Source: Atlantibacter sp032062175
Lineage (GTDB): Bacteria > Pseudomonadota > Gammaproteobacteria > Enterobacterales > Enterobacteriaceae
DNA: 64,000 bases
Assembly (NCBI RefSeq): GCF_032062175.1
Contig: NZ_DAMBQK010000006.1
Span: 62,001-126,000, forward strand
Direction: 5' to 3'
A program made the position numbers and the translations under genes. Shown here in pieces: positions 36,815 through 45,520 of the stretch. A model generated the notes under the pieces. The model had not been told where the DNA came from, did no database searches, and saw only the letters and a program-made list of their open reading frames with translations. The number at the start of each line of letters is the position of its first letter. Positions within the stretch are counted from its first letter, which is position 1.

Positions 36815-37816
36815 TTATTTACGTTTATATTTGATGGACAGGCTGTTGCCCTGAACACCGTCGGCGCCTGCGCTGCTAAGGACGCTCTTCGCTTCCGTGT
36901 TGGTTGCAGGAATAACCAGATCCTGGTTCTGTACCGAGGAGTCACCGGAGGTGGCGGCTGTCGCGCTCTGGCCCGAGAACACCCACATATAGTCATATTT
37001 GCTGGTAAGATCGGTATCAACGCCATCGTCATATTTGTTGTTGGCGTTGGTGTCTTTCCACAGTTTGACCTTATAGGTATGTCCGGTATGCAGTTTAACG
37101 GTGGCGTCTTTCAACAGGTTGACCGTGGTGTCAGCGGCGTCGTAAATGGTGACGTTAACGTTAGCGTCAACGACCGGGCCTTCAGGAATATCATCACTGT
37201 CGGAACCGCCGCCCGTCGCGCTGGAGAGATCGGCCAGGTCGACTAATGTCCCCACGCGTGGATCGCCGGTTTCCGTAGTAGGCGTAATTTGCAGACCGAT
37301 GTAGCAATCCGCATCGCCATCACCGATAGAGTACGAGGCTGAGCCGTCCGTGCCATCGCCCTGCAATACGCGTCCGTTGGTCTTACTTTGATCGGAATAA
37401 CACATCCACTTGATGGTTTTCTTTGTCAGGCCGGTGGTATCCGTATCGCCTTCTATATCGTTGATGTCCCAAGTGACGGTAATTTTATCCCCGACATGGA
37501 GCTGTTTTTCACCATCCGTAGAAGCCGTTGTCCCACCGGTACGCCCGGAACGATCGATTTCAACTTTGACATGTTGACCATCATCGGTGGCCGCTGCACC
37601 GGGCAGCTTGATTTTTGGTAGGGTACCGATAATCGTGCCCGTTGAGCCGCTTACCTGCCAGCCTGACGCACTTTGCAACGGCGTCGCGCTTTGCAGAGCG
37701 TTCTGATTGAGTGCGGCACTTCGTGGCGCAGCCATTGCTGAAGGAAGCGTGCAATAGCCAGCAATTGCCAGCGCCATCGCGACTTTAGTCAGTGGTCGCG
37801 TTAATTTAGTCTGCAT
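36815..37816 (-). CDS. sinI: SinI-family autotransporter-associated protein
   Basis: A 333-residue exported protein whose signal peptide ends near PSAMA|APRS. The body is Asp/Thr/Gly-rich and predicted to be beta-rich. The region about 247-333 (TYKVKLWKDT to the C-terminus) is clearly homologous to the C-terminal domain of the neighbouring SinH-like protein, sharing YDYxWVF-GQ, QDL-IPATN-EA and GxQGxxL motifs. AGGAG lies 7 bases before the ATG. It follows sinH by 40 bp. The symbol is given by synteny and family resemblance; the biochemical role is unknown. Confidence 0.8.
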   Translation of the reverse strand: MQTKLTRPLTKVAMALAIAGYCTLPSAMAAPRSAALNQNALQSATPLQSASGWQVSGSTGTIIGTLPKIKLPGAAATDDGQHVKVEIDRSGRTGGTTASTDGEKQLHVGDKITVTWDINDIEGDTDTTGLTKKTIKWMCYSDQSKTNGRVLQGDGTDGSASYSIGDGDADCYIGLQITPTTETGDPRVGTLVDLADLSSATGGGSDSDDIPEGPVVDANVNVTIYDAADTTVNLLKDATVKLHTGHTYKVKLWKDTNANNKYDDGVDTDLTSKYDYMWVFSGQSATAATSGDSSVQNQDLVIPATNTEAKSVLSSAGADGVQGNSLSIKYKRK

Positions 37817-37856
37817 ATCTGTTCTCCTGGAATGATTCTTTTAGCGGCTGATAAGA

Positions 37857-40121
37857 TCAGTTTCCGCCCTGACTTTCTTTAAACCTGTAAGCGACACGTA
37901 ATCCGTATCCCTGAATACCACCCTGTTCAATCGCGCCGAATTTCTCCGCCGCTTCCCGGTTGGTCGCGGGGATAATCAGGTCCTGATTCTCGGTATGGGT
38001 TTGTGCTCCGGTATGTCCCTGTGCGTTCTGTCCGGTAAATACCCAGCGGTAGTCATACGACGCCATTTCTTCTTCGCTGAGTTGCTCTGCACGTTGAAAA
38101 ACGCCGTCGTTGTTTTTGTCGCGCCACAGTACAAACCGATAGCGCTTATCCATCGCGAGAAGGCGGTCTTTTTTACCGATAAGATTCAATGGATTGCTCT
38201 CATCAACCTGATAAATCAGCGGGTTAACCGGCCCTAACGGATCGCCAATGAATGAGACATCAATAAAATTGCTGTCGCCGTAGGCATCGGTTTTCGCTTT
38301 CCAGTGAAATGTCCCCGGCAACGTACTGGACAATGTGACCGTACCCGCTTCTTTATCTCGCGCCGCAATAAACACGCAGGGAGACTCCGTGGCGCATGGC
38401 GTATCGCGTAGCGTCACTTTTTGATCGTTGCTGTCATAAAGCTCTGGAGCCATGACTTCATCTTTCAGCGTATTGCCTTTGTTATCCGTGGTATCGCCAA
38501 AAGCATCCGTCAGCAGCAGCGCCAGGGTGATGCCTTGTTTGCCGTCAGCCTGTACGCTGGCTTCATGGCTGTGGTCGGTACGATCGGTATCCGTGCTGTT
38601 ATCCGCAATCAGCTCAATATGGCGGTTTTGCTTAATGCTGATTTCCACCACACCGGAGTTCTGACGATTGCCCTTTTCATCTTCCAGCGCAATACGTACC
38701 CGCCATGTGTTTAGCGCGTTACGTTCAGCATCTGTCGGCGCGTTATGCCAGGCAGGCAAAACAAGATTCCAGCGATTGTTATTCCCCTCGGCCAGGGTAT
38801 GAGCTTTAATAACCGGCATAACTAACGTTTGATTGGCGTTATTTTTTGATTGCCATGATGCTGCAATAATTTTGTAATGATGTTTAATGAGCGCATTAAT
38901 CGTCCAGCGGCATTTCTCAAGGCCTATTGCCGCCTCGGGTGTATCTTTAATAACGCATTCCGGATGCTCATTTGCCGCATCCGCTTTTAACCATAAACTG
39001 ACTTCCAGCGGATCTTTCTCGCGATATTCAAGTACGATAAAATTATTACGCTCGACAAAATCATGGCGGCTAGCAATTATTGAATGCATCGCCTCAACAT
39101 TATCCGAATTGAGCTGATCCTTTAAGGCAGTGCCAAAGCGATAATTAATGGCAGCATTAATACTCAACTCAGAATTATCGCCGCCATCGGCTTTATAGTC
39201 GGCCCCTAACGTCAGAAGAGGAACGGGCGTGTACGTTAATCCAACCGTTGTGGCATGAGGATCTTTCTGTAAATTGTCTTTGCCAAATAACGCAACTTCG
39301 TCACCGTAATAGCGTTCATATATCAGCTTACCCCCAAACTGCGGCCAGGCAGGCAACCACCCTTCCATACGGACATCCCATCCACGGGCTGGCCTTTCTT
39401 CATAAAAATCAAAATCTTCTGAATCCTGCCAGTCTGACAGCGGGTGGTAATAATTTCCTGACAATTTCAGATAGTTTGTCCATGCTTCACCACCAAAGCC
39501 CAGACGTTGATGACGGCGGCTAAAATCATAGTCATAGAATACGTTGCCACCCAGTAACCAATCCCCTACGTTCTGGCGAATGCCTATTCCCGCATTGCCA
39601 ATGGTGCGCTCTTCTTTGCGCATTGCTGAAAACTGACTAAAAAATAGCGACTTATTGTTATCGTACCAGGGGATAAAATAGTCCAAAGAGCTGCCTTCCA
39701 GATCGCCTTCATCACTTACTGCCAGGCTGGCGCGGATATTCCCCCACGGCGACATTGCGCTTTCAATATAGGACTGGGCTGATGATATTATCTGGTTATG
39801 CACATACCCGCGCGCTTGTGATTCCAGCGCATCTGGCGTCAGGTTCTCAAATCCCTGAGTAGCGGAATTAACAAAATAATCTGATGCCTTTTTCTGTATT
39901 GACGTATTCTGCGAATCACTCTTTTGCGACTGTTGTTCCGTATTTCCACCACCCAGCTCAGGTAAAGAATTCATAGCGGATTCGTCTGAGATAATTTTTG
40001 ACGCCGGATTCGCTTGCGAATACGCACAATTTATCCAGAGACAAATAATTATTAGGACAGTCCAATTACCGCAATTCATTTTTCTACTTTTTATCCGAAA
40101 AATACCCGAACGGTTGCGCAT
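37857..40121 (-). CDS. sinH: SinH-like inverse autotransporter (intimin/invasin family)
   Basis: A 754-residue outer-membrane protein. A signal sequence (hydrophobic core LIIICLWINCAYS) is followed by a linker and the inverse-autotransporter beta-barrel (about 75-345) with the typical GIGIRQNVGDWLLGGNVFYD and LGFGGEAW segments. Passenger Ig-like domains extend from about 350, and a C-terminal domain (about 660-754) is shared with SinI. There is no LysM domain. The passenger is short compared with intimin. The start is uncertain: TTG 40124, ATG 40121 and ATG 40079 are in frame, and none has a strong Shine-Dalgarno; 40121 supplies the basic n-region. The gene is more AT-rich than its neighbours, suggesting acquisition. 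Confidence 0.85.
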   Translation of the reverse strand: MRNRSGIFRIKSRKMNCGNWTVLIIICLWINCAYSQANPASKIISDESAMNSLPELGGGNTEQQSQKSDSQNTSIQKKASDYFVNSATQGFENLTPDALESQARGYVHNQIISSAQSYIESAMSPWGNIRASLAVSDEGDLEGSSLDYFIPWYDNNKSLFFSQFSAMRKEERTIGNAGIGIRQNVGDWLLGGNVFYDYDFSRRHQRLGFGGEAWTNYLKLSGNYYHPLSDWQDSEDFDFYEERPARGWDVRMEGWLPAWPQFGGKLIYERYYGDEVALFGKDNLQKDPHATTVGLTYTPVPLLTLGADYKADGGDNSELSINAAINYRFGTALKDQLNSDNVEAMHSIIASRHDFVERNNFIVLEYREKDPLEVSLWLKADAANEHPECVIKDTPEAAIGLEKCRWTINALIKHHYKIIAASWQSKNNANQTLVMPVIKAHTLAEGNNNRWNLVLPAWHNAPTDAERNALNTWRVRIALEDEKGNRQNSGVVEISIKQNRHIELIADNSTDTDRTDHSHEASVQADGKQGITLALLLTDAFGDTTDNKGNTLKDEVMAPELYDSNDQKVTLRDTPCATESPCVFIAARDKEAGTVTLSSTLPGTFHWKAKTDAYGDSNFIDVSFIGDPLGPVNPLIYQVDESNPLNLIGKKDRLLAMDKRYRFVLWRDKNNDGVFQRAEQLSEEEMASYDYRWVFTGQNAQGHTGAQTHTENQDLIIPATNREAAEKFGAIEQGGIQGYGLRVAYRFKESQGGN

Positions 40122-40573
40122 CAATTGCTAAAAAGGAATGCACAATAGTTATTATCTGAAAACCAATGAACTCCATGGAATCCATAGTTCAAATAAAACC
40201 GCATACGTAGCATTCTCCACCCGATGTCGATATCACTGTGCCAAATACAACAGTTCCATTTGCGTTATGAATTCCTGAAAAGTTGTTTTTACAGTTTGTG
40301 ATATACAGACACAATTCCCTTCACTCTGAAACTCAGTATCATTATGTCCATTTTTGGATCAATCGCAATTAAGTGCCATTAAATATGATTTTAGTTAATT
40401 TAAATGAATGTAACCGAAGTTAATCATTGAAAATTTATATATAAAATAACGAATACATTCTTTAGCTAGTCCTGCCGCGTTTTCCGCAGACGAGGCTGCC
40501 ATGCTTTTCACCTTGGCCTTCTCCTCTACACTTACGTATTATCTCAACGCTAACGTGAACAAGAGAGGTGTGG
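40122..40573. other. AT-rich intergenic region between sinH and cca, with a dyad element
   Basis: These 452 bp contain no gene that I can support. The composition is strikingly AT-rich, typical of an H-NS-silenced promoter region. A dyad-symmetric element lies at 40168-40190: arms GAACT/AGTTC enclose ATGGAATCCAT, itself an 11-bp interrupted palindrome. It is 47-69 bp before the sinH start and may be an operator. The cca promoter must lie at the right end. Confidence 0.5.
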
Positions 40574-41809
40574 GTGAAGAGCTATTTGGTCGGTGGTGCA
40601 GTGCGTGATGGGTTGTTAGGGCTACCGGTTAAAGACAGAGACTGGGTTGTGGTAGGCGCAACGCCTGCGCAGATGCTTGAGCTGGGCTATCAACAGGTTG
40701 GGCGCGATTTCCCGGTGTTTCTGCACCCGCAAACGCGTGAAGAATATGCACTGGCGCGTACCGAACGGAAAAACGGCTACGGCTATACCGGCTTTGTTTG
40801 CTACGCCGCGCCCGACGTCACCCTGGAGCAAGATTTACTGCGCCGCGATTTGACGATTAACGCCATTGCGCTGGACGAAAACGGCGAGTTTATCGACCCG
40901 TATAACGGACGCGCGGATATCAAAAAGCGCCTGCTGCGCCATGTTTCCGGCGCATTCAATGAAGATCCGCTGCGTGTTTTACGGGTGGCGCGTTTCGCTG
41001 CCCGCTTTGCCCATCTGAATTTCACCATCGCCGAAGAAACACAGACGCTGATGCGTGAGATGACCGAGGCAGGCGAACTGGCCCATCTCACCCCGGAGCG
41101 GGTCTGGAAAGAGACCGAAAACGCGCTGCGCTCCCATAATCCACATATCTTTTTCAAAGTGCTGCGCGATTGCGGGGCGCTGAAGGTATTGTTCCCGGAG
41201 CTGGATGCGCTGTTCGGCGTGCCTGCGCCGGAAAAATGGCATCCGGAAATCGATACCGGCGTACACGTGCTGATGACGCTGTCGATGGCGGCGATGCTGA
41301 GCCCGGAGGTGGACGTGCGCTTTGCCACCCTGACGCACGATGTCGGCAAAGGTCTAACGCCGCCGCGACTCTGGCCGCGCCATCACGGACATGGCCCGGC
41401 TGGCGTTCCGCTGGTCGAAAATATCTGCCAGCGGTTACGGGTGCCGAACGACATCCGCGACCTTGCCAAACTGGTGGCGGAATTCCACGATCTCATCCAT
41501 ACCCTGCCGATTTTGCAGCCAAAAACCATTGTGAAGCTGTTCGACTCTATCGACGCCTGGCGCAAGCCCCAGCGGGTAGAACAAATTGCGTTAACCAGCG
41601 AAGCGGATGTGCGCGGACGCCAGGGCTTTGAGGGCTGCGATTATCCGCAAGGACGGCTGTTGCGTGAAGCCTGGGAAGTGGCGAAAGCGGTCTCGCCGAA
41701 AGAGGTGGTCGCGGATGGATTTAAAGGCATTGAGGTACGGGAAGAGTTAACCAAACGGCGCGTGAGAGTGGTCGCGCAATGGAAAGCCGAGCGTTGCCCC
41801 CAGCCCTGA
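40574..41809 (+). CDS. cca: Multifunctional CCA tRNA nucleotidyltransferase
   Basis: A 411-residue class II CCA-adding enzyme with an attached HD domain. It repairs and completes tRNA 3' ends and has phosphatase and phosphodiesterase activity in E. coli. The nucleotidyltransferase head shows YLVGGAVRDGLLG and DRDWVVVG, then RRDLTINAIA and EDPLRVLRVARFAAR. The HD motif is in THDVGKG near 256. Start: GTG at 40574, with AGAGG six bases upstream; the in-frame GTG at 40568 is too close to that site. Confidence 0.97.
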   Translation: MKSYLVGGAVRDGLLGLPVKDRDWVVVGATPAQMLELGYQQVGRDFPVFLHPQTREEYALARTERKNGYGYTGFVCYAAPDVTLEQDLLRRDLTINAIALDENGEFIDPYNGRADIKKRLLRHVSGAFNEDPLRVLRVARFAARFAHLNFTIAEETQTLMREMTEAGELAHLTPERVWKETENALRSHNPHIFFKVLRDCGALKVLFPELDALFGVPAPEKWHPEIDTGVHVLMTLSMAAMLSPEVDVRFATLTHDVGKGLTPPRLWPRHHGHGPAGVPLVENICQRLRVPNDIRDLAKLVAEFHDLIHTLPILQPKTIVKLFDSIDAWRKPQRVEQIALTSEADVRGRQGFEGCDYPQGRLLREAWEVAKAVSPKEVVADGFKGIEVREELTKRRVRVVAQWKAERCPQP

Positions 41810-41821
41810 AGCCAGGGGCAA
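41794..41821. repeat. Inverted repeat between convergent cca and uppP
   Basis: TTGCCCC (41794-41800) pairs with GGGGCAA (41815-41821) around a 14-nt loop that includes the cca stop codon. T tracts are weak, so termination is only possible, not clear. Confidence 0.4.
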
Positions 41822-41825
41822 TTCA

Positions 41826-42644
41826 TCACATAAAGACCACGTAGACCGCCGCCGCCACGATAAAGCGGTAAATCGCGAACGGGATAAACGAAATCCGTTT
41901 GATGATGTGCAGGAAGGTTTTGATCGCCACCAGCGCCACCAGAAACGCGGTGACAAAACCCACAGCGAACATGGGAATATCTGCCGCCGTCAGGAAGTGG
42001 AAGCTTTTATACAGATCGAGCGCCGTCGCGCCCATCATCATCGGCACCGCCAACAGGAACGAAAACTCTGATGCGGCGTAACGGCTGACGCCCACCAGCA
42101 TCCCGCCGGAAATGGTCGCACCAGAACGCGAAAAGCCCGGCCACAGCGCCAGGCACTGGAAGCAGCCGATAGTGAACGCCTGGCGGTAAGTCATATCATC
42201 CAGCCCCAGCGCACGTGGCTCTTTAGGTTTAAAGACCTCCGCCACGATCAGCAGCATCCCGCCGACGACCAGCGCATACATCACGTTAATCGGGTTAAAC
42301 AGCGATTTAATCAGGTCATGGAACACCAGGCCCAGCACCACGGCTGGCACCATGCCCAGCAAAATGTGGACCAATGACAGGCGGCGGCTGCCCACGCCCT
42401 CATGCGGTGAGCGGCCAAAATGAATGCCGATCAAACTGAACAGGCGGCGCCAGAACATCACGACCACTGCCAGGATCGAACCCAACTGAATCACCACTTC
42501 AAACGTCTTGGCCGTTTCCCCTTCAAAGCCCAGCAGGTGGCCCACGATAATCATATGCCCGGTGCTGGAAACCGGCAGAAACTCGGTTAAACCTTCAACT
42601 ACGCCGAGAATCGCCGCGATTACTAGCGAATGCAGATCGCCCAT
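41826..42644 (-). CDS. uppP: Undecaprenyl-diphosphate phosphatase (BacA/UppP)
   Basis: A 272-residue polytopic inner-membrane phosphatase that recycles undecaprenyl pyrophosphate to the monophosphate carrier for cell-wall synthesis; its overexpression gives bacitracin resistance. Active-site motifs are EGLTEFLPVSSTGHM near the N-terminus and GFSRSGATISGG near 175. The start at 42644 is set by similarity to E. coli BacA and an AGGA upstream; the frame is open ten codons further. Confidence 0.97.
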   Translation of the reverse strand: MGDLHSLVIAAILGVVEGLTEFLPVSSTGHMIIVGHLLGFEGETAKTFEVVIQLGSILAVVVMFWRRLFSLIGIHFGRSPHEGVGSRRLSLVHILLGMVPAVVLGLVFHDLIKSLFNPINVMYALVVGGMLLIVAEVFKPKEPRALGLDDMTYRQAFTIGCFQCLALWPGFSRSGATISGGMLVGVSRYAASEFSFLLAVPMMMGATALDLYKSFHFLTAADIPMFAVGFVTAFLVALVAIKTFLHIIKRISFIPFAIYRFIVAAAVYVVFM

Positions 42645-42758
42645 GAAATGTCCTCGTACCCCAAAAAAAATCAAAAAAAACGGCGGGCGCAGTGCGCTTG
42701 CCGTAAATGCTCGAGCTATAAGACCAATATAGCCGCGTTAGGTTTAATAATTATTAAC

Positions 42759-43127
42759 TTAAATGATTTGATTAGGATTAACGCCACGCTGAATGATTAC
42801 GCCCACGTTAGCCGCCTGCGCGACCGCGCCAGGTTTACTGATTTTGATCTTCACCCACGGCGTGTTGAAGCGGGTGAGCAACAGTTCGGCGACGTCTTCC
42901 GCCACACGTTCCACTAACGCAAATTTACCGCCCTGAACGTGGTTGATGATCGCCTCGCTCACATCGGCATAGCTCAGACAATCCGCCACGTCGTCGCTTT
43001 TGCCCGCCGGACGATTGTCCCAGGCCATTTCGATATCGAACATTAACTTCTGTTCGATAGTTTGCTCCCAGTCGTAAACACCAATAGTGGTGATTATCGA
43101 AAGTTGCTCTATAAATACTATATCCAT
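42759..43127 (-). CDS. folB: Dihydroneopterin aldolase
   Basis: A 122-residue enzyme of folate synthesis that cleaves 7,8-dihydroneopterin and can epimerise it. Conserved features are GVYDWEQ, the KSDDVADCLSYADV segment, FALVERVAE and the late lysine in KISKPGAV. The frame runs far upstream and overlaps plsY in antisense. I chose the ATG at 43127, since an AGG lies five bases before it and the sequence starts MDIVFIEQL as in E. coli. It is divergent from plsY. Confidence 0.96.
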   Translation of the reverse strand: MDIVFIEQLSIITTIGVYDWEQTIEQKLMFDIEMAWDNRPAGKSDDVADCLSYADVSEAIINHVQGGKFALVERVAEDVAELLLTRFNTPWVKIKISKPGAVAQAANVGVIIQRGVNPNQII

Positions 43128-43233
43128 CATGACCTGCCTGTTTTTAGCGCGCCCGGATACCACTTCCGGCAAATTATGCGTATTATCCACAGATGCAGAG
43201 AATAAAACGACATTTTCAAAACGGAACAGCGTT

Positions 43234-43851
43234 ATGAGTGCAATCGCGCCTGGAATGATCCTCCTTGCGTACCTTTGCGGCTCAATTTCCAGCGCCATTT
43301 TGGTCTGCCGTATCGCAGGTTTGCCCGATCCGCGCGATAGCGGCTCCGGGAATCCCGGCGCGACCAACGTATTACGCATAGGTGGCAAGGGAGCAGCCGT
43401 AGCGGTACTGATTTTTGACGTGCTGAAAGGCATGCTGCCCGTCTGGGGAGCTTATGCGCTCGGTCTTTCCCCGTTCTGGTTAGGGTTAGTCGCTATCGCC
43501 GCCTGTCTGGGCCACATCTGGCCGGTGTTTTTTGGTTTTCGCGGTGGCAAAGGCGTCGCCACGGCGTTTGGCGCGATTGCGCCTATCGGCTGGGATCTCA
43601 CCGGTGTGATGGCAGGTACCTGGCTGCTCAGTGTGTTACTCAGCGGTTACTCTTCTTTAGGCGCCATTGTCAGCGCGCTGATTGCGCCGTTTTATGTCTG
43701 GTGGTTTAAACCCCAGTTCACCTTCCCGGTTTCTATGCTCTCCTGCCTGATTTTACTGCGTCATCACGACAATATTCAGCGGCTGTGGCGCGGCCAGGAA
43801 ACCAAAATCTGGCAAAAGCTGAAAAGAAAGCAAAAAAAAGAAGAGCAGTAA
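43234..43851 (+). CDS. plsY: Acyl-phosphate:glycerol-3-phosphate acyltransferase PlsY
   Basis: A 205-residue five-helix membrane enzyme that transfers the acyl group from acyl-phosphate to glycerol-3-phosphate. The three family motifs are visible: GSGNPGATN, the GHIWPVFFGFRGGKG loop and the C-terminal LLRHHDNIQRL. The start at 43234 gives the E. coli YgiH length. In E. coli ttdR and the tartrate genes follow; here tsaD is immediately convergent. Confidence 0.97.
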   Translation: MSAIAPGMILLAYLCGSISSAILVCRIAGLPDPRDSGSGNPGATNVLRIGGKGAAVAVLIFDVLKGMLPVWGAYALGLSPFWLGLVAIAACLGHIWPVFFGFRGGKGVATAFGAIAPIGWDLTGVMAGTWLLSVLLSGYSSLGAIVSALIAPFYVWWFKPQFTFPVSMLSCLILLRHHDNIQRLWRGQETKIWQKLKRKQKKEEQ

Positions 43852-43864
43852 GCTCTTCTTTTTT
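43834..43864. terminator. Bidirectional terminator between plsY and tsaD
   Basis: AAAAAAGAAGAGC (43834-43846) pairs with GCTCTTCTTTTTT (43852-43864). The loop contains the plsY stop codon. It has T tracts on both strands and lies just before the tsaD stop. Confidence 0.9.
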
Positions 43865-43867
43865 CAT

Positions 43868-44881
43868 TTACGCGGCAGGCAATTCCGCCAGCGGCCAGCG
43901 CGGTCGTACCGACACGCTTAAATCCGCGTTGCCACCCGCTTTTAAACGCACCATGCCCGCATAGGCGATCATGGCGCCGTTATCGGTGCAAAACTCCGGG
44001 CGGGCGTAGAACACTTCACCGCCGCGTTTTTTCATCATCTCAGCCAGCCTGGCGCGCAGGGTGCGGTTAGCGCTGACGCCCCCCGCCATTACCAGCCGCT
44101 TAAAGCCGGTTTGCTCAAGCGCGCGGCGGCATTTGATCATCAGCGTATCCACCACCGCATCTTCAAACGCGCGGGCGATGTCCGCATGGGTTTGCGGATC
44201 GGGCGCGTTATCACGAATAGTATTGGCGGCAAACGTTTTAAGCCCCGAGAAGCTGAAGTCCAGCCCAGGGCGATCGGTCATTGGGCGCGGGAAAGTAAAG
44301 CGATCGGGATTGCCGTTAGCGGCCAGTTTCGACAGCATCGGGCCGCCGGGATAATCCAGGCCCAGCAGTTTTGCTGTCTTATCAAAGGCTTCACCTGCGG
44401 CGTCATCAATGGACTCGCCCAGCAGTTGATATTCACCGATCCCGGTAACGGAAATCAGCTGGGTATGGCCGCCGGACACCAGCAGCGCGACGAACGGAAA
44501 TTCCGGGGGATTGTCTTCCAGCATCGGCGCCAGCAGATGCCCCTCCATGTGGTGCACCGGCACCGCAGGAACACCCCAGGCAAACGCCAGCGCGCGTCCG
44601 ACGGTCGCACCGACCAGCAATGCGCCCACCAGACCAGGACCTGCGGTATAGGCCACCGCATCGATATCGCTGGCGGTAAGTCCGGCGTTTTTCATCGCTT
44701 CCTGAATCAAGGGCACGGTTTTACGCACATGGTCGCGGGACGCCAGTTCCGGTACCACGCCGCCGTAATCTGCGTGCAGTTTCACCTGGCTATACAGTTC
44801 GTTAGCCAACAGCCCTTTTTCATCGTCATAAATGGCGATGCCGGTTTCATCGCAGGATGTTTCAATACCCAGTACACGCAT
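43868..44881 (-). CDS. tsaD: tRNA N6-adenosine threonylcarbamoyltransferase TsaD
   Basis: A 337-residue Kae1/TsaD ASKHA-fold enzyme that forms t6A37 in ANN-decoding tRNAs with TsaB, TsaC and TsaE. The metal motif is HMEGH (about 111-115), and GIETSCDET and VSGGHTQL are also present. The length equals E. coli TsaD (YgjD/Gcp). Start ATG at 44881; the frame extends 21 codons upstream without family similarity. It is divergent from rpsU. Confidence 0.98.
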   Translation of the reverse strand: MRVLGIETSCDETGIAIYDDEKGLLANELYSQVKLHADYGGVVPELASRDHVRKTVPLIQEAMKNAGLTASDIDAVAYTAGPGLVGALLVGATVGRALAFAWGVPAVPVHHMEGHLLAPMLEDNPPEFPFVALLVSGGHTQLISVTGIGEYQLLGESIDDAAGEAFDKTAKLLGLDYPGGPMLSKLAANGNPDRFTFPRPMTDRPGLDFSFSGLKTFAANTIRDNAPDPQTHADIARAFEDAVVDTLMIKCRRALEQTGFKRLVMAGGVSANRTLRARLAEMMKKRGGEVFYARPEFCTDNGAMIAYAGMVRLKAGGNADLSVSVRPRWPLAELPAA

Positions 44882-44943
44882 GCTTATTTTTACCTCTTTT
44901 GCCTGCGCCGCAGTGTATGCGCTGAGGTCGTCATTGTAAAACA

Positions 44944-45057
44944 TTGCTCATCGGCCCGCGGGATAGTGTATAATCCCCGCCCCTGTAAGAATGCCACCGA
45001 AAAGCGGTTTTTGTTCCTCCTGTTGCTTTACAAAGCATCAGCAGTTGCAGTAAAATT
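44944..45057 (+). promoter_or_regulatory. Promoter region of the rpsU-dnaG-rpoD operon
   Basis: Two sigma-70-like promoters are visible. The upstream one has a perfect -10 TATAAT at 44969-44974, with TTGCTC at 44944-44949 as a widely spaced -35. The downstream one has TTTACA at 45028-45033 and TAAAAT at 45052-45057, 18 bp apart. E. coli rpsU also has tandem promoters here. Confidence 0.65.
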
Positions 45058-45087
45058 CCGCACCATTTTGAATTAAGCTGGCGTTGA

Positions 45088-45342
<255 letters not shown>

Positions 45343-45387
45343 TCTCTGGGGGGGATTCCCCTCCTTTCAGACCGAGTTGTAGTTGTA

Positions 45388-45426
45388 AAGGCCGTGCTTC
45401 CGAAAGGAATGCGCGGCTTATTTTCG
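45388..45426 (+). terminator. Partial terminator between rpsU and dnaG
   Basis: GGCCGTGCTTCC pairs with GGAATGCGCGGCTT around GAAA, followed by ATTTTCG. It matches the position of the E. coli T1 terminator that lowers DnaG relative to S21. Confidence 0.85.
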
Positions 45427-45520
45427 TTTATGAACTGACATCCCTACGCTTTTTGCCCCGCATCGCCAGAACGCGATCGCATTGAATATTTAGCAGAAAG
45501 TTAACGGGTAAATGGGGCTT

